Assembly (NCBI GenBank): GCA_025331445.1
Contig: JAIWNE010000013.1
Location: 248,001 to 312,000 of the forward strand
DNA: 64,000 bases
DNA from: Blakeslea trispora
Lineage: Eukaryota > Mucoromycota > Mucoromycetes > Mucorales > Choanephoraceae
Direction of reading: 5' to 3'
Shown: positions 35,799-49,048 of the stretch, piece by piece
Numbering within the stretch: the first letter of the stretch is position 1
Layout: each line of letters starts with the position of its first letter
Notes under the pieces: model-generated
Seen by the model: only the letters and a program-made list of their open reading frames with translations
Database searches by the model: none
What the model was told of the DNA's origin: nothing
Position numbers and translations under genes: made by a program

Positions 35799-36481
35799 AT
35801 GACAGATCAAACTACAGATAAACCAGTTATTACTCACTGTATTGAACACGCCAAGACACAACAGTCTGTCTGTGCTGAATGTGAAAAGACTATCCCTCAC
35901 AAGTCACTTCGTGTTGCCGAGATCTATAGAAAAAACAAGAAGGTGAAGAAAAATGCCGCCAGACATACCTGGTATCATTTCAAATGTTGGAAAGGTGAGA
36001 ACTTATAGAGAAGATAAATGGATCATGTATTAATCCAAAAAAAAGTGCCCGAGTATTTGACACATGTGCCAATTGAGCAATTTAGAGGATACCCTACCTT
36101 AAACGATAAAGACAAGGCTCGTGTACAGAGAGTCATTAAGCAAGGTGTAGGTGCTTCTTGGAAGCAGTTGATGGAAAGCTCAAAGCCTGCTGAGACTGAA
36201 GAAGGAGAAGAAGTGGAACAAAAGAAGAAGAAAAAGGAGGAAGAAACTGAAGATGTAGATATGACAGAAGCCTTGACAGGTGTCCAACAAAAAGAGAGAA
36301 AAAGAGCATAAAGAAGACAACTACCGATAAGAAGACAACTAACGAAAAGAAGCCAATCAAAGACAAAAAGGCTAAAGTGACAAAGAAAGAGATTGTTAAG
36401 CCAAAGAACATTGATCTTCCTCAAGAAGATTTATTAGAATTGCAAAACATTGCAAAGGAATTTAAGGCAATTAAGCAATAA
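35799..36481 (+). CDS. PARP-type zinc finger protein
   Basis: Probably binds DNA ends or nicks through a single PARP-type zinc finger; no catalytic domain is present. Exons 35799-35994 and 36046-36481 flank a 51-bp intron. The finger uses about Cys25, Cys28, His60 and Cys63 (QSVCAECEKTIPHKSLRVAE and ARHTWYHFKCW), with a conserved-looking VPEYLTHVPIEQFRGYPTL after the splice. A Glu/Lys-rich tail follows. The first frame ends at 36311, but one extra A in the A5 run at 36299-36303 would continue into about 55 Lys-rich codons ending in a helical segment (DLPQEDLLELQNIAKEF) and stopping at 36481, for 210 aa. Similar small PARP-finger proteins occur in other fungi. Confidence 0.82.
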
Positions 36482-36517
36482 ACCTTTTTTTTTTTTATAT
36501 GTACACTAGTTATCTAT

Positions 36518-37150
36518 TTATTTACGACGAACAATTTCCCAACCATCTTCATCAACCAGAGGTTCTTGGGGTGTCTCTTCCATAGGCTCATCATCACCTT
36601 CCTCTTCAGCATCATTGTCCTATTCAGATATAAGTATTTGATTCACTCACTCTCTATTCTTTTCTTTCTACCTGATCATTCTCCTCCCCACTGTCACTAT
36701 CATCTCCTTGTTTCATACTACTAGAAGCTCCCATATAGCTATTCTGAATCTTTGCTTTTTCCCGAAGGCGCTCAACTTCGGTATGGTTGCCATGGATACA
36801 TTGGTTGAATAGTTCATACAAGTGCTTGGCAACCAAGTAAGGTGAATCGTCTTCAAGTGTGGTATGGAATTCATCCGACATGACCTGACTCAATACAGCC
36901 TCAATATCATCAACATCCAACTTTTTACCCTCTATTTTGTTCACTGTGAGTGTGTCTTTCTTTTTTTACTTGAGTTTGCTTCATTACGTTTGGCAAAATA
37001 GTCAATCACGACATCGATGAACCATTCTTTCTTTTCTGCTGATTCAACACCTCCCCAATCTTGTTCAACAGCAAGCTTTAAAGCAGTCCAGTTGTTAAAG
37101 ACATAACGAGCACCTTCTTCAAATGCCAACTTGTTAGGATGATCAGCCAT
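36518..37150 (-). CDS. TSR2: Pre-rRNA processing protein Tsr2
   Basis: Tsr2 is the escortin for ribosomal protein eS26 in 40S subunit biogenesis. Exons 37150-36988, 36943-36672 and 36619-36518 give 178 aa. The N-terminus reads FEEGARYVFNNWTALKLAVE and continues with DWGGVESAEKKEWF; the middle has LDVDDIEAVLSQVMSDEFHT and TLEDDSPYLVAKHLYELF; and the end is the acidic run with the family's VDEDGWEIV signature. For the first intron I chose a 44-bp version (36944-36987), because the alternative nearby donor would leave only 26 bp. The stop faces the PARP-type finger gene tail to tail, with 36 bp between. Confidence 0.93.
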
Positions 37151-37527
37151 AGTGTGAAAGAAAAACTTTTGTCAAGAAAAAAAAAGAATGTGTAACCTAA
37201 CTGTCTTTTTTTTTTTTTTGTAAAGTATGGCTTGGAAAGCGCGAATCAATGTGACGCATTTTTTTTCGAAACAAATAAAAAAAAAATTGATCCTTATTAC
37301 TGCTATAATGCGTGTTTGTTAATTGCATGTATTTTTTCTCTCTCAAAGTAGAGTATGATATCTAAAGTAAATCTAAATCATCTTTCTTCTCTTTTTTACA
37401 AGAAAGGAAAAAACGAAAATGGTTAAAATGAATATATAGATGTGTGTGTAAGTGTAAGTGTGTGTGTGTGTGTGTAAAGGTGCATGTAGTTATGTGTGAA
37501 AAAAATGTAATAAAAAGGAATAAAGTG
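37151..37527. other. Intergenic, with GT microsatellite
   Basis: About 380 bp with T- and A-rich runs and an imperfect GT repeat at about 37442-37475. Holds the upstream region of TSR2 and the 3' UTR of the PWWP gene. No gene seen. Confidence 0.5.
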
Positions 37528-38876
37528 TTATGATTGTTGCTCTACAGACGAACTACGATGTTCAGGTAAAATGAGTGATTTCCAGTTTCGCATCAACTGT
37601 TGACAGCGATTGTTGATCTTGAATTCATCCTCTCCATAATCATAAGAACAAGCAAATTTGACTACCTTTCCAATCTTGGTATACTATAGATGCATGATGA
37701 GCAGTCTTATTCCCACAATGCTTTTTCATATTTACCCTTAATAAATCAAATGTGATTTTTGATTCTTCAATCTCTTTTACCACTTGGGATATTTTCGCGA
37801 AATCTTCTTTTTGAATTTCTCCCTATGCATATATGTCAGCTCTCTTTTTTTTTTCCTACCATTCTTAACCAAAACACTTACTGGCTTCTTTTCGTAGACT
37901 AGTTTTTGAAGCTTATGTCTAATATGGTAGACACGCTTATATTCGGGTGTCTTTTTAAACACCTCGAGATCTCCTGCTTTTCCAGCTTGGCCTGATCCTG
38001 TATCTTCTTTCTTTTCTTCTTGTTCTGTTGACAAGGATTTGCGCTACAACCAATCCCGTCAATTATTGCCTTCTCTCCCGTTTAACAAAAACTTACTCTC
38101 TTCTTTCTATCTTCAGAATCAGCATGACGAGACTGTGATTCACTTCTCTTGTCGTCTGTCTCTTCATCCGTCTCTTCAATCACTCGTTTTCTCGAAGGTG
38201 TCTTTTTCTTCTGCACTGGCTTTTTCTTTTGTACTTTCTTTTTTGTTGTTCGCTTCTTCTTGCTTTCCCCTCCATCTTCCTCTTCTTCTTCATCTTCCTC
38301 TTCCTCTTCCTCCTCTTCTTCTGCGTCCTCTTCTTCCTCCAAAGCAGCAGCTTCGGCTTCTTCTTCAGCTTTCAGAATAGAAGGGTCAAGTGCTTGATGA
38401 ATGGCGATTTCCAAGTCCTTTGTCTTAAACTTCTTTGCTTTCAAATCACGTTCTACTGTAGCACGATCAAATGGACGAACACAATCGGGGCCAAAGAAAC
38501 CACTAGAGGAAGACAGCATAAGTACACACAGTAAAAAAACAGTCGTTCTTTTTCTCTCTCTCTCTTTTCCAACTTCTTGCCTCTTTGTCCTGTTTTTCCC
38601 AACCAAAATAATGACTTACTAATCTCTAGAACCATAGAAGAATACTGTATATAACACACCCTTTGATTTACCCTTTTGCTTAAGAATCTTGGCGGGAATA
38701 TCCTTATCGTTTTCAACCTATCAACAAAGAAAGAGAAAAAGAGGGAGAAAGATAGGAGAAGTCAGTATTGCTAGAAAATAACTAAAGAGAGAAAAACTTA
38801 CTCGTGCTGGCCACCAAGGGTAACCTTTCAGTTTAGCAAAAACAGTATCACCAGGTATATATTCTCTTGTAGTCAT
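37528..38876 (-). CDS. PWWP-domain chromatin protein, LEDGF/HDGF-like
   Basis: Likely a reader of methylated H3K36 nucleosomes. Six exons, 38876-38802, 38717-38620, 38502-38097, 38043-37882, 37822-37736 and 37683-37528, give 327 aa. The PWWP domain occupies the first 85 or so residues (FAKLKGYPWWPARVENDKDI and GVLYTVFFYGSRDYGFFGPD). The middle holds a long Glu-rich run and basic KKKR-type runs, probably a nuclear localisation signal. The C-terminus (YKRVYHIRHKLQKLVYEKKP, then FAKISQVVKEIEESKITFDL) resembles the helical TFIIS-N/integrase-binding-type domain of LEDGF-family proteins. The PWWP call is firm; the C-terminal domain match is inferred by pattern. Confidence 0.88.
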
Positions 38877-39075
38877 AGCAACACTCACTCAATTCGCACA
38901 GCGCACAGAACACTACAGCTTTACTTTAAAAAAATAAAAGAAAAAAAAAAGAAGAAAGAAAAGAGGAAAAAAAAACACAAGAAAAAAAATTTTTTTTTTG
39001 TCTCTCTTTTCATTATCATCAATCGAAATGGGGGGGAAGAACTTTTCTTTTTCTGTTTGGACGGATTTTGAAAAT

Positions 39076-40173
39076 TTATTGCAGAGACCAGCGATTGGAA
39101 AACTTGAAAAACTGATGAATCATCCATCTTCTTCCTCGGTAACCCACAAACCCCAACAATCCAACAAGTGCAATTCGACACATCCTTTGCTTAGTCAACC
39201 AAACATGCGAAACAACTTGATTAGGCTCACGTAGAGTTTGACTGTCAATCACTCGACGATCTTGATCCAACAAAATCTTCAAATGTCGGCTCGGTTGACT
39301 ATATCCACCATCCCGTCGGAACAATCCCTCATATCGCTCTATAGGCTCACCATGTAAACCGTATCCATAGAAACCGACTCGATCCAGACGGGGTAAATAG
39401 AGTTGATAAGCAGGCATATAACTATCGACAAATAGACGGACAGCCTCGTCTGACAACCCATCCACTCCTCGGGCCAATTTCATGTATTGTTCCTGCTCAA
39501 GTCGCCATTGATAGACTTGTTCTAGCTGTTGAGGTGAAAGATGAATAAAGATATCAAAGAGAGGGTAAATATCATGCTGGTAGGGCTCAAGTAGTCTGTT
39601 CATCACTTGAATGTCTGCTTGACTCAGTTTGAACTGTGTCAAGAGGGAGTTTGGTAGAGGCTTGAATCCAAGCATCCAACCTTCAAACAGTACAATATCA
39701 AATGGGCCCACAGACTCTTTCCATTCATCCCGAGGCAGTCGATCCCCTTGTCCTCCAAAGCGCGACTTATCATAGACAGGAATGAGTACTTTTTCGCCTG
39801 ATTGAGCACGCAAGAGGTGTTGGATGGTCTGAATCGCTAAGGGTATATCATGAGAACCTGCTTGTCCTCGCTGTTGATAAAGTGGGTTATCAGGGTATGT
39901 TTGACTGAGTTTTAGTTGGTCTTGATGTCTCAGATAGAAATCATCCAACGAGAAATTAACAACATTTAAATGATAAGGACTCTCTCTAAGAAGGTGGGTC
40001 AAGGTATCGCATAGGGTTGTCTTGCCACTTCCTTGACAACCGGATATGCCTACTATCATAGGCTGTCTAGGCAATCCTTGAGTCTCTCTATTCTGCTTAA
40101 ATGCTTCATAATGCCTTAGTATATGCATAAGCGACTCTTTTGTTTGTGGTAATATGCCATATTGTGAAGTCAT
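39076..40173 (-). CDS. P-loop kinase, glycerate 3-kinase/Tda10-like
   Basis: Probable ATP-dependent small-molecule kinase; the family includes plant D-glycerate 3-kinase and yeast Tda10. Single exon, 365 aa from the ATG at 40173. An in-frame ATG at 40260 would add a hydrophobic 29-residue leader, but that stretch is simply the T-rich 5' flank and overlaps the WD40 stop, so it was rejected. The P-loop GCQGSGKT lies at 45-52 after MIVGIS. Then come NFSLDDFYLRHQDQ, IPVYDKSRFGGQGDR and DIVLFEGWMLGF, all typical of this family. The C-terminus carries about 70 residues beyond the usual domain, including a hydrophobic stretch CRIALVGLLGFVGY that could anchor it to a membrane. The substrate cannot be fixed from sequence. 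Confidence 0.85.
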   Translation of the reverse strand: MTSQYGILPQTKESLMHILRHYEAFKQNRETQGLPRQPMIVGISGCQGSGKTTLCDTLTHLLRESPYHLNVVNFSLDDFYLRHQDQLKLSQTYPDNPLYQQRGQAGSHDIPLAIQTIQHLLRAQSGEKVLIPVYDKSRFGGQGDRLPRDEWKESVGPFDIVLFEGWMLGFKPLPNSLLTQFKLSQADIQVMNRLLEPYQHDIYPLFDIFIHLSPQQLEQVYQWRLEQEQYMKLARGVDGLSDEAVRLFVDSYMPAYQLYLPRLDRVGFYGYGLHGEPIERYEGLFRRDGGYSQPSRHLKILLDQDRRVIDSQTLREPNQVVSHVWLTKQRMCRIALVGLLGFVGYRGRRWMIHQFFKFSNRWSLQ

Positions 40174-40256
40174 TTCAATAAAATAAAATAAAAAGAAGGG
40201 TGTGAATTTGGTTAAAATGGAAACTAAGAAAAAAAAAAAAGTGCGGATGTTTAATA

Positions 40257-41392
40257 TCATTCATCATCTGATAATAGCTCTGCTAATTCTCTTTCTTCTT
40301 CTTCGGTAAGACCATTCTTCTTTTCTTTCTCGAGTTTGGCCTCTTGTTCTAGTCTTTTGAGTTTTGCTTCTCTTGATTCGTTGTATTGTTTGATGGCGGC
40401 CGTAGTCAAGGGCCATGTTCTTACCGAACAATCTAAAGAAGCACTGTAAAGCGTGGCACCAGCTATGACGAGACTCGACACTTCATCGAAATGACCTTCA
40501 ATCTGACAAATCGTCTTGCCTGAACCAATCTCCCAGACACGAATATCATCATCACTTGATCCAGTAATCATATAAGGTCCTGCCAAAGCCATTGATTTGA
40601 CACGATCGGGATGAGTGAGGACCATATCTACTTGGCCAGTTTCCGTATGCCATCGTCTCACTGTCTTATCAGCCGAGGCAGACCAAAGGTCATCTTCAGA
40701 GACACGTACACAATAGACACTGGTTTCATGGCCCTCATAGGTCTTGGTTACCTTCATCGTACTCAGCTGCCATTGCTTGATGGTGCCATCGGATGATCCC
40801 GAATAGAGCCATTGACCATTTTCAGAGACCGCTAGACTCTCAATGGCACGCTTGTGCTGCTTTTCCACAAATGTACATGTTAATGTCTGAGTATCCCAAC
40901 GACGGAGAAAACTATCGGACGATCCAGAGTAGAGTTGATCGCCTACAAGCACAAGCGATTTGACAAAGTCTGTATGGCCCTGAAGTGTAGCAAGGCATTC
41001 GCCTGTGATGAGATCCCATTGTTTGATAGTCTTGTCCCAAGAACCAGTCCAGAGATGTTGTTTGCTTAAGGCCATGCAAGTAACAGGTCCTTGATGACCC
41101 TTAAAGAGCTTCACTGTCTTTGATGTCTATAGAGTATATATGTTTAGGTGTAGCATTGAATTTAGTTGCTCTCTATATACTTTACTGCTAAAGAGATCTT
41201 GCGAACAAAGAAGCCTGATTCAGCAACGTAAAGATGTTTTTCATCTTGACTCAGTGTGAGGTAAAGTGCCTTTGATGCCAACTTGATGGCATTGCCTTCT
41301 GTATAGTTGTATTTAGCTTCCTTTGCCTTTTGTTTGGCAATGTCTGCATCTGTCTGAAAAAAGGCGCCTGCTTCTTGTCCGATATTCACCAT
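40257..41392 (-). CDS. WD40-repeat protein
   Basis: Scaffold protein with a beta-propeller; partners unknown. Exons 41392-41186 and 41126-40257, split by a 59-bp intron, give 358 aa. From about residue 70, six to seven WD repeats follow, with motifs such as LWTGSWDKTIKQWDL, LYSGSSDSFLRRWD, LYSGSSDGTIKQWQL, LWSASADKTVRRW and ITGSSDDDIRVWEI. The last 55 residues are a charged helix ending in acidic LAELLSDDE. The kinase gene starts 83 bp downstream on the same strand. No specific orthologue is recognised. Confidence 0.85.
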
Positions 41393-42110
41393 ATTATTAG
41401 AGTTGAGAAAAACAATAAAAAAGAGCTGTGCACTACCCTAAATGAAAACTTTAAAATGCGACAGTTCAGTTTGAAGAACGCTATCTGAGCTCTCAAGATG
41501 CGACTTGCTCCATCTGAGAGTGAGATTCCTAAAGAACTTTACATCAACTTTGTTTCGTATACTAATCTGATCACAAGCTATACTATCTCTTCTACAAAGC
41601 TTAAAATATTCTTTTCATCTAAATAACCCAATGCAATAAAAGTCAAATACAATAATCGCTTTATTTAAAAAGTGTTTGTATTCTCGAGAAATGCTACTCT
41701 TACATTACACACTCTTAAACTGAATGACATTTTGGCGCTTGAAACGATTACAAGTCAAAGGATGATATTCTTATATCGAAAAGACTCTTATGTCAAACAA
41801 CTTTTAAATCGAGCGACTTACTGTATATGTAAACTGACCTCAATATATATCTATTGCTAAGACTCTCTTTCGTTTTCGAGCTTAGTTGACAAAAGAAAAC
41901 GATGAGGAATAAAGTAACGTTTTCTTCTAACTCGAATACACAACGTGTTCTGAACTAAACAATCATTTATCATGGATTTACAAAATGGCTGTTAGCTTCA
42001 CTGAGTTTATTTTCTAAACAGAGCTGGCATATAAGCCACACAAGAGGAGCTTTCTGGAAAAATGATAACTTGTCTTTAGTTTTTTTTTTTTCTTTCTACT
42101 TTAATTAAAC
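41393..42110. other. Divergent intergenic region with repeat fragment
   Basis: About 720 bp between the WD40 gene and KRR1 starts. It contains a diverged terminal repeat of the element at 11.8-12.7 kb (41650-41811). A T-rich run lies just before the KRR1 ATG. Confidence 0.6.
41650..41811. mobile_element. Diverged solo terminal repeat of the 905-bp element family
   Basis: Aligns by eye over its whole length with the right terminal repeat at 12497-12655, for example TTTTGGCGCTTGAAACGATT here against TTTTAGCGCTTGAAGCGATA there. Weaker similarity extends about 25 bp on the interior side. No matching inverted partner is seen nearby, so it is a truncated or solo end. It sits in the shared upstream region of the WD40 gene and KRR1 and could affect their promoters. 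Confidence 0.75.
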
Positions 42111-43269
<1,159 letters not shown>

Positions 43270-44722
43270 ACACATATGCCTATTCAATCACTCACATTCA
43301 ATCACTCATGTCTTTATTTTATAATAAACATTGCATCCCTCAATCAACCAGCAAAGTGTCTTTTTATAGCAAAAGGAGAAAGAAATGAGAAAGAAAGTAT
43401 GAACATTGCTTTTTTAAAATTGGGAGGCTAAATTAATCAGAATTGACTGTCTGTCTAGGTAAATTTCTATGCATGATTGAATTTACAGTTTAAGGGGGGG
43501 GGGAGTAAATAAACCAAAAAAAAAAAAGAGGGCACAGTCATTTTGACAGAATTTATCTCATTCAATTTTGGGGGGGGGGAATACAAGAGACAACAAAATT
43601 GATTTTATATCAATGAATAAAGTAAAAGAAAGAAGAAATCACTGCAGTATATTTCTATCAATTCCCTTAGCACAAGTGTATATTGCAGCATAAGACTTTC
43701 ATTCGTCACAACGGGAAATTTTGGCTGGGATTAACTACATACTTTTTTTTTAAATGATAGGTAATCTATACAAGATATGGAAATGAGAAAGAGCAGAATG
43801 TTTACATGCATTAAGACCAAGTTGAAGAAAATCAACAACAATACAGAACCATTTGTTCGTCTGAGGATGATTAAAAAAACAAATGCATAAATTATATTAA
43901 AATTAAACAAGTGCCAACTCAGCTCAAGTAAGAGTTAGAACAATCTCAAGGTTTTATTATCCTTATTTTAAACTAGGGAAAGGGAGCTTCAATTATACAA
44001 TACTATCAAACTAGATATAAAATACTACTCGTTGCTTAAGATAGTTGACTGTAATTCCTGTGCATAGTTGTAAATTCGTTAACAACGGATGTATAACTTG
44101 GTTACAATAGATTGCATTCTCCCCCCACTCAAGAAGAACACCTAAATACCAACACAATACTCGTTCTCCCTCTATGTTACTATCATACTCTCTCTCTCTT
44201 TATAAAGGAGAAAACTTTGCATAATTTTGCAAGTCAGTAATAGAAATAAGTGACACAAAGTTTCCTAATTAAAAAAAAAAGTTTTCTTTTACTCCACACA
44301 GACAAGTATCCGACTTGCCAAGCTTTTTTCATTTTGTGTCTCATTAACTGGGTTATGCACTGTCCTGCAGCTTCATATTTGAAAATCTTGTTGTCAATAG
44401 TATAAAAGAGTGATTAAGAGAAATAATTAAAAAAAGATAAAGTGAAACACACACACAAAAAGAATATCACAATTTCGAAAAAATATCCTGCATATAAAAA
44501 TCTTACAATGCCTAAAAAAGGATTAGCATAAATGATATGCCAGTCTCAAAAATGAGAAAATGATCGACAAAACTGTCCATTTTTAGTTGTTTGCCTGTTA
44601 ACTGGGTATGCTGAATCTCCGCTATACCATCTATATAAGATATGTTTCTCCTGTCCCTTTCCCTTTTTCCTTTTTCCTCTTTCTATCTTTTCAACTTATT
44701 TATCATATAAAAGTCTACAACT
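43270..44722. other. Intergenic region between KRR1 and the phosphatase gene
   Basis: About 1.45 kb, AT-rich, with several G-runs of 9-10 bases (for example near 43494 and 43570). No supported gene. The last 100 bp before 44723 are pyrimidine-rich with a TATATAAGAT-like sequence near 44632, plausible as the phosphatase core promoter. Confidence 0.45.
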
Positions 44723-46952
44723 ATGAGCGAGCCACTTTTAAACAGAAGCTCTAGTGAAGACTTCAGTGAGGATACTTCCATCGATAGCACCTGGTCACCT
44801 CAAAATGAAAAGAGATCATCTTTCAATGTAGGCAACACATAAAACAACTAGGAAAATCGTGCTCACTTATAGATTTACTCTATAGAATCGATATCGAAAA
44901 TGGTTGGTTGGTGGTTGTGTAGTCACTGTCCTCTCAGTGATAGGATTAGCTATTGGTATCAGCTCCAAGCATATGACAGTCAATCAAAATGATGGCACAT
45001 CTTGGATCTCAAGTAAGCGTTTTTCGAATCCATCAACCTATGTTTCCGTACATCTCATAAAATTTATTATTGTAGGCACTCATCAAACAGTTCAATCATC
45101 CACTTTAACAGCACCAAAGAAGCCAAAGAATGTAATCATGATGATAAGTGATGGCCTTGGACCAGCATCAGTTGCCTTTGCAAGAACTTATTACCAAATA
45201 ATCAACAATAAGCCCTACGATTTCGAGATGCCTCTCGATAAGATCCATATTGGCCAATCTCGAACCAGAAGTGCTTCAACATTAGTGACTGATAGTGCAG
45301 CAGGTGCCACTGCATTCAGTTGTAATATAAAGACTTTCAATGGTGCTGTTGGTGGTAAAGTATATTTTACCTTTCTTTTTTTTTTCCTTTATTCTTTCTC
45401 ACTGTGTTTTTCTAGTGGGACCCAAAAAGAATCCCTGTGGTACTCTATTAGAGTCCGCTAAACATGCCAAGAACATGCTAACTGGTTTAGTTGCAACTTC
45501 CCGTATTACACATGCAACACCAGCTTCCTTCTCGGCCCATGTTGAGAACAGAGACAATGAAAATGCAATTGCTAAACAACAAATTGGTGATAACCCACTC
45601 GGTCGTAGTGTAGACCTTATGTTTGGTGGAGGTTATTGCCATTTCTTGCCCAAGACGCAAAAGAACGGCTGTCGATTTGATGGGCGTCATCTCTTTGAGG
45701 AAGCAAAATCTATTTATAATTGGACTACAGTCATGTACAATGACAAAGAGGCATACGATCATTTGCCCATCGATGCCAGTATTTTGCCTGTCATCAGCTT
45801 GTTTTCTCCAGATCATTTAGCCTACGAAATCGATCGAGATGCCAGTAAAGAGCCAAGTCTATCAGAGATGTCAAAAAAGGCACTCGATATTCTTTTCAAA
45901 GCCACAAAAGACAAAGAGGAGGGATTCTTCTTGATGATTGAAGGTAGTCGAATCGATATGGCTGCCCATTCGTAAGTTTCGATTTTTATTTTTATTTTTA
46001 TCTCGGAAAGTTTAAGTTTGACGTGTAACGATCTACATCTTATAGAAATGATGCTCCAACACACGTGCATGAAATCCTGGAATATCAAAAGGCAGTTGAA
46101 TTGGTGATGAGATATGTTGATGACCATCCTGATACAATCATGATTTCGACAAGTGATCATGAAACAGGTGGTCTATCTTTAGCTAGACAGGTCTCTAAAG
46201 CCTATCCTGAATATCTCTGGTATGTGAGCCCATTTACCGTTTTGATTGGGGAAGCCTGTTACTGAATTTTTGTTTATTTATTTATTTGTTTTTAGGTACC
46301 CTGATGTACTCACTAAAGTGAAGAGTTCTGCAGTCAATTTATCCAAATTGATTAAGGCTGAAAAAAACCTCACTCAAGATTTTATAACAAACAATATCTT
46401 ACGAGAGAGGCTTGGGATTATGGATGCAACAGAAGAAGAAGTTCACGTATTGATGAAGCCAAATGCATCACCAAAAGCATTGGAAGAATATTTGGCAGAT
46501 ATGGTCTCCATCCGTGCACAGCTTGGGGTAAGAAAAAGAAGAGAGACGAAAACTACATATGCGATAGATCTAATGTATTTTCTTCTTTTTTAAAAAAAAA
46601 AAATTTAGTGGGCTACACATGGTCATAGTGGAGTTGATGTTAATCTGTACGCATATGGACATGGTACTGAATATCTGATTGGCAGCCACGAAAACATTCA
46701 AATTGGCGAATTCATTACAAAGGCTCTTAATCTCAATTTGACTGAAGTTACCTCTGAATTGAACAGGTTAGTTAAAACCAGAAAAAATAAGGCCCTCAAC
46801 TCATATTTTTTTTTTATGCCAACAATTCATTTTTTAGCAATAACCCCTCATTCCATTTAAACCAATTGACGCCTGAAGGAAAATTGGAATACAATGAAGA
46901 TTTGGAGCATTATCATCATGTGCCCTCAAAACTTAAGCATATAGAACTTTGA
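44723..46952 (+). CDS. Vacuolar-type alkaline phosphatase, Pho8-like
   Basis: Hydrolyses phosphate monoesters; Pho8-type enzymes are type II membrane proteins of the vacuole. Eight exons, 44723-44827, 44886-45012, 45076-45354, 45416-45971, 46046-46219, 46296-46527, 46609-46766 and 46838-46952, give 581 aa. A cytosolic tail of about 40 residues precedes one transmembrane helix at about 43-60 (WLVGGCVVTVLSVIGLAIG). The catalytic set is intact: metal-binding Asp103 in ISDGLGPAS, nucleophile Ser151 in VTDSAAGATA, THATPAS, EGSRIDMAAHSND, STSDHETGG and THGHSGVDV. The splice between EGSRIDMAAHS and NDAPTH is forced by this motif. Family and catalysis are very secure; the vacuolar location is inferred from the Pho8-like architecture. 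Confidence 0.95.
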
Positions 46953-49048
46953 GTTCTGGATCATTCTCTCTCTCTCTCTCTCTCTTGTACATAACACTTA
47001 AAAGGTCTTTTTTTTTTTATCGCTATTCCCCCCCTATACAAAATAACATTGATTATCTTACCTGTAATATCTTTTTTTAAAATAAAAAGCCACTGATACA
47101 TTTCTGAATAAAGTGTAACAACTTGACTCTTTGGTGCATCAAACCAAGATAATGCACTTGTCTATTTGACTGCAAAATACAAAAGAGAAAAAACCGCATT
47201 GTTCTTGCCTGTATCCAAAACAGAGTATTTTATGATTGATTCATTTTCTTTGAGGTTACATGTTTGAATTATGACGGATCCTAACCCTATACATGCTTGG
47301 GGGAATACAAGGTTGTAATTTCATTTCCTTCAGCATCATCATCTAAACATAAAAAGTAGCTAAAAGATGGGCTTCCGCATAAAGAAACAATCAAGCCTCC
47401 AATGCACTTGTATCACAAAATGCCATTTTTTTTTTACTTTGAATCAAACACATATTATTTTGTAGTAGTGATACACAATTAGTCTTGAATAGAGCAATAT
47501 TTACTTGAGAGAGTCTTTTTGTACAAGTGCAATGATTGAGTAAGATGCTTATGAATGAGTACAAAGAAACGTATTGGATTTGACACGAAAAAGAATGAAC
47601 ATAAGTTCCAAGCAACAAGAGTAGATAGTTGATGGGCAAGCAAAGAAAGAACCACAGTATCATCTGAATGCTTTTTTCTCTTATATCAAAAGTAAAAGTT
47701 TGGTTAACATTGAAGACTAATTGAAGCGATATTTCAAAGACTCGAATTGGTCTGCATTCAACACTTTATACTTATTTCAAGAAATAGACTAGAATTGCAC
47801 ATGAAGGCTTCTTTTTTTTTTGTGTTTTATTTTGGCGTTTATTGGCTATCTGCACGATCTGCATGGTCGATACAGCCAACTCTTTCTCTGCCAAGATTTT
47901 TTTCCCTTCAGACCAAACCCGTGAAATATACGTTAAATGAGGATTTTCAACTACGACAAATTGATATTCCATCAAAGAGTAAAGTCGTTTGGTGTTGTGC
48001 AATTTTGCTTTGTGTTCCCAAATGCATCTGTGGGCTGGTGAGTAAGTCTTGCCTTTATAAGGAAATGATGCTCCAAACACTTTTCTCTAGATTCTGGATG
48101 GTATTTCATCTGTTCCATGTAGAATCTAGACACTTTGATCGATCTCTGGCTTTTTTCATATCTATATTTTCCAAAATTAGAAATCTTGACAGTGTTTTTT
48201 TTTTTAATCTTACAAACGGATAGAGTCCATAAGCTGAATAGAAATTCAGGACCCAACATACCTAAAAAGGTAATAATTTATTTCAACTTTCTGATCCAAT
48301 TGAATAAGAGAATTGTACCAATCAACTGTACATTATCTCTTGGCGAAAAAAAAAAAAGAAAAACACTTTTGCCTTAAACAGACAATAGAGATGCTTTGAT
48401 CTACATAAAAGTTGTCTTGTGTCAAGATTCAATGTGTGTGAAAGAGAGAAATGAAGCAGAAATAATAAAAAAAAAAGAAAATCCACTTTATGCCTAGCAT
48501 GTCCGACCAACCCGATCCAGTGCCACATTACTAAAGAAATTGACTGTTGTTACTCCACTTGGCCCAGACAGAAAATTGCCAAGTTGTTACATAAATGAAA
48601 TTACAGCTTTGAAAGTATGCAATTGAGGGCTTTGTCAGAAAGAAAAAGTAGCAGATATCTAAGCTAGAAATCGTGTACATACAACAGATTGTTCCATTGA
48701 GGCGTTTAATTCAGGAACTTTCAAGAAAACTTGGGTCAAAAGATGATACTTTTGATTTTAAAAGGCACAATCATTTTTAGAGTAACTGGCTAGAGTTGAC
48801 TCAATCTACGTTAATTGACTTTAATAATTTCCGGAAAGACTGTATTTGTTGAGCTGAGAGAGTAAATTTTAATAATCGTCATGATTTAAAAAAAAAAATC
48901 AAAGAGAGTCTGGATTTTAGCATTTAGAAGGGGGTCCAGATCTAAACGCAGACAAACTATAAATAGGATGTGTGTTCATATAAGAAGCAACTTCTCTACT
49001 CTTTTTTCTCTTCTTACCCTATACTTTCCTTTCTTCTTCTTATATACC
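46953..49048. other. Intergenic region, no supported gene
   Basis: About 2.1 kb. A CT repeat follows the phosphatase stop at about 46964-46985. Open frames on both strands at 47.4-48.4 kb are short, lack domains and overlap each other, so none is called. The final 80 bp before 49049 are CT-rich, as expected for a 5' UTR. Confidence 0.45.

Noticed and set aside
36944..36969. 26-bp intron in TSR2
   Set aside because: Shorter than any other intron here; a donor 18 bp upstream gives a normal 44-bp intron in frame.
47775..47796. Possible third foldback-element fragment (CAAGAAATAGACTAGAAT)
   Set aside because: Only about 18 bases resemble the arm and no inverted partner or TA boundary is present; likely chance.
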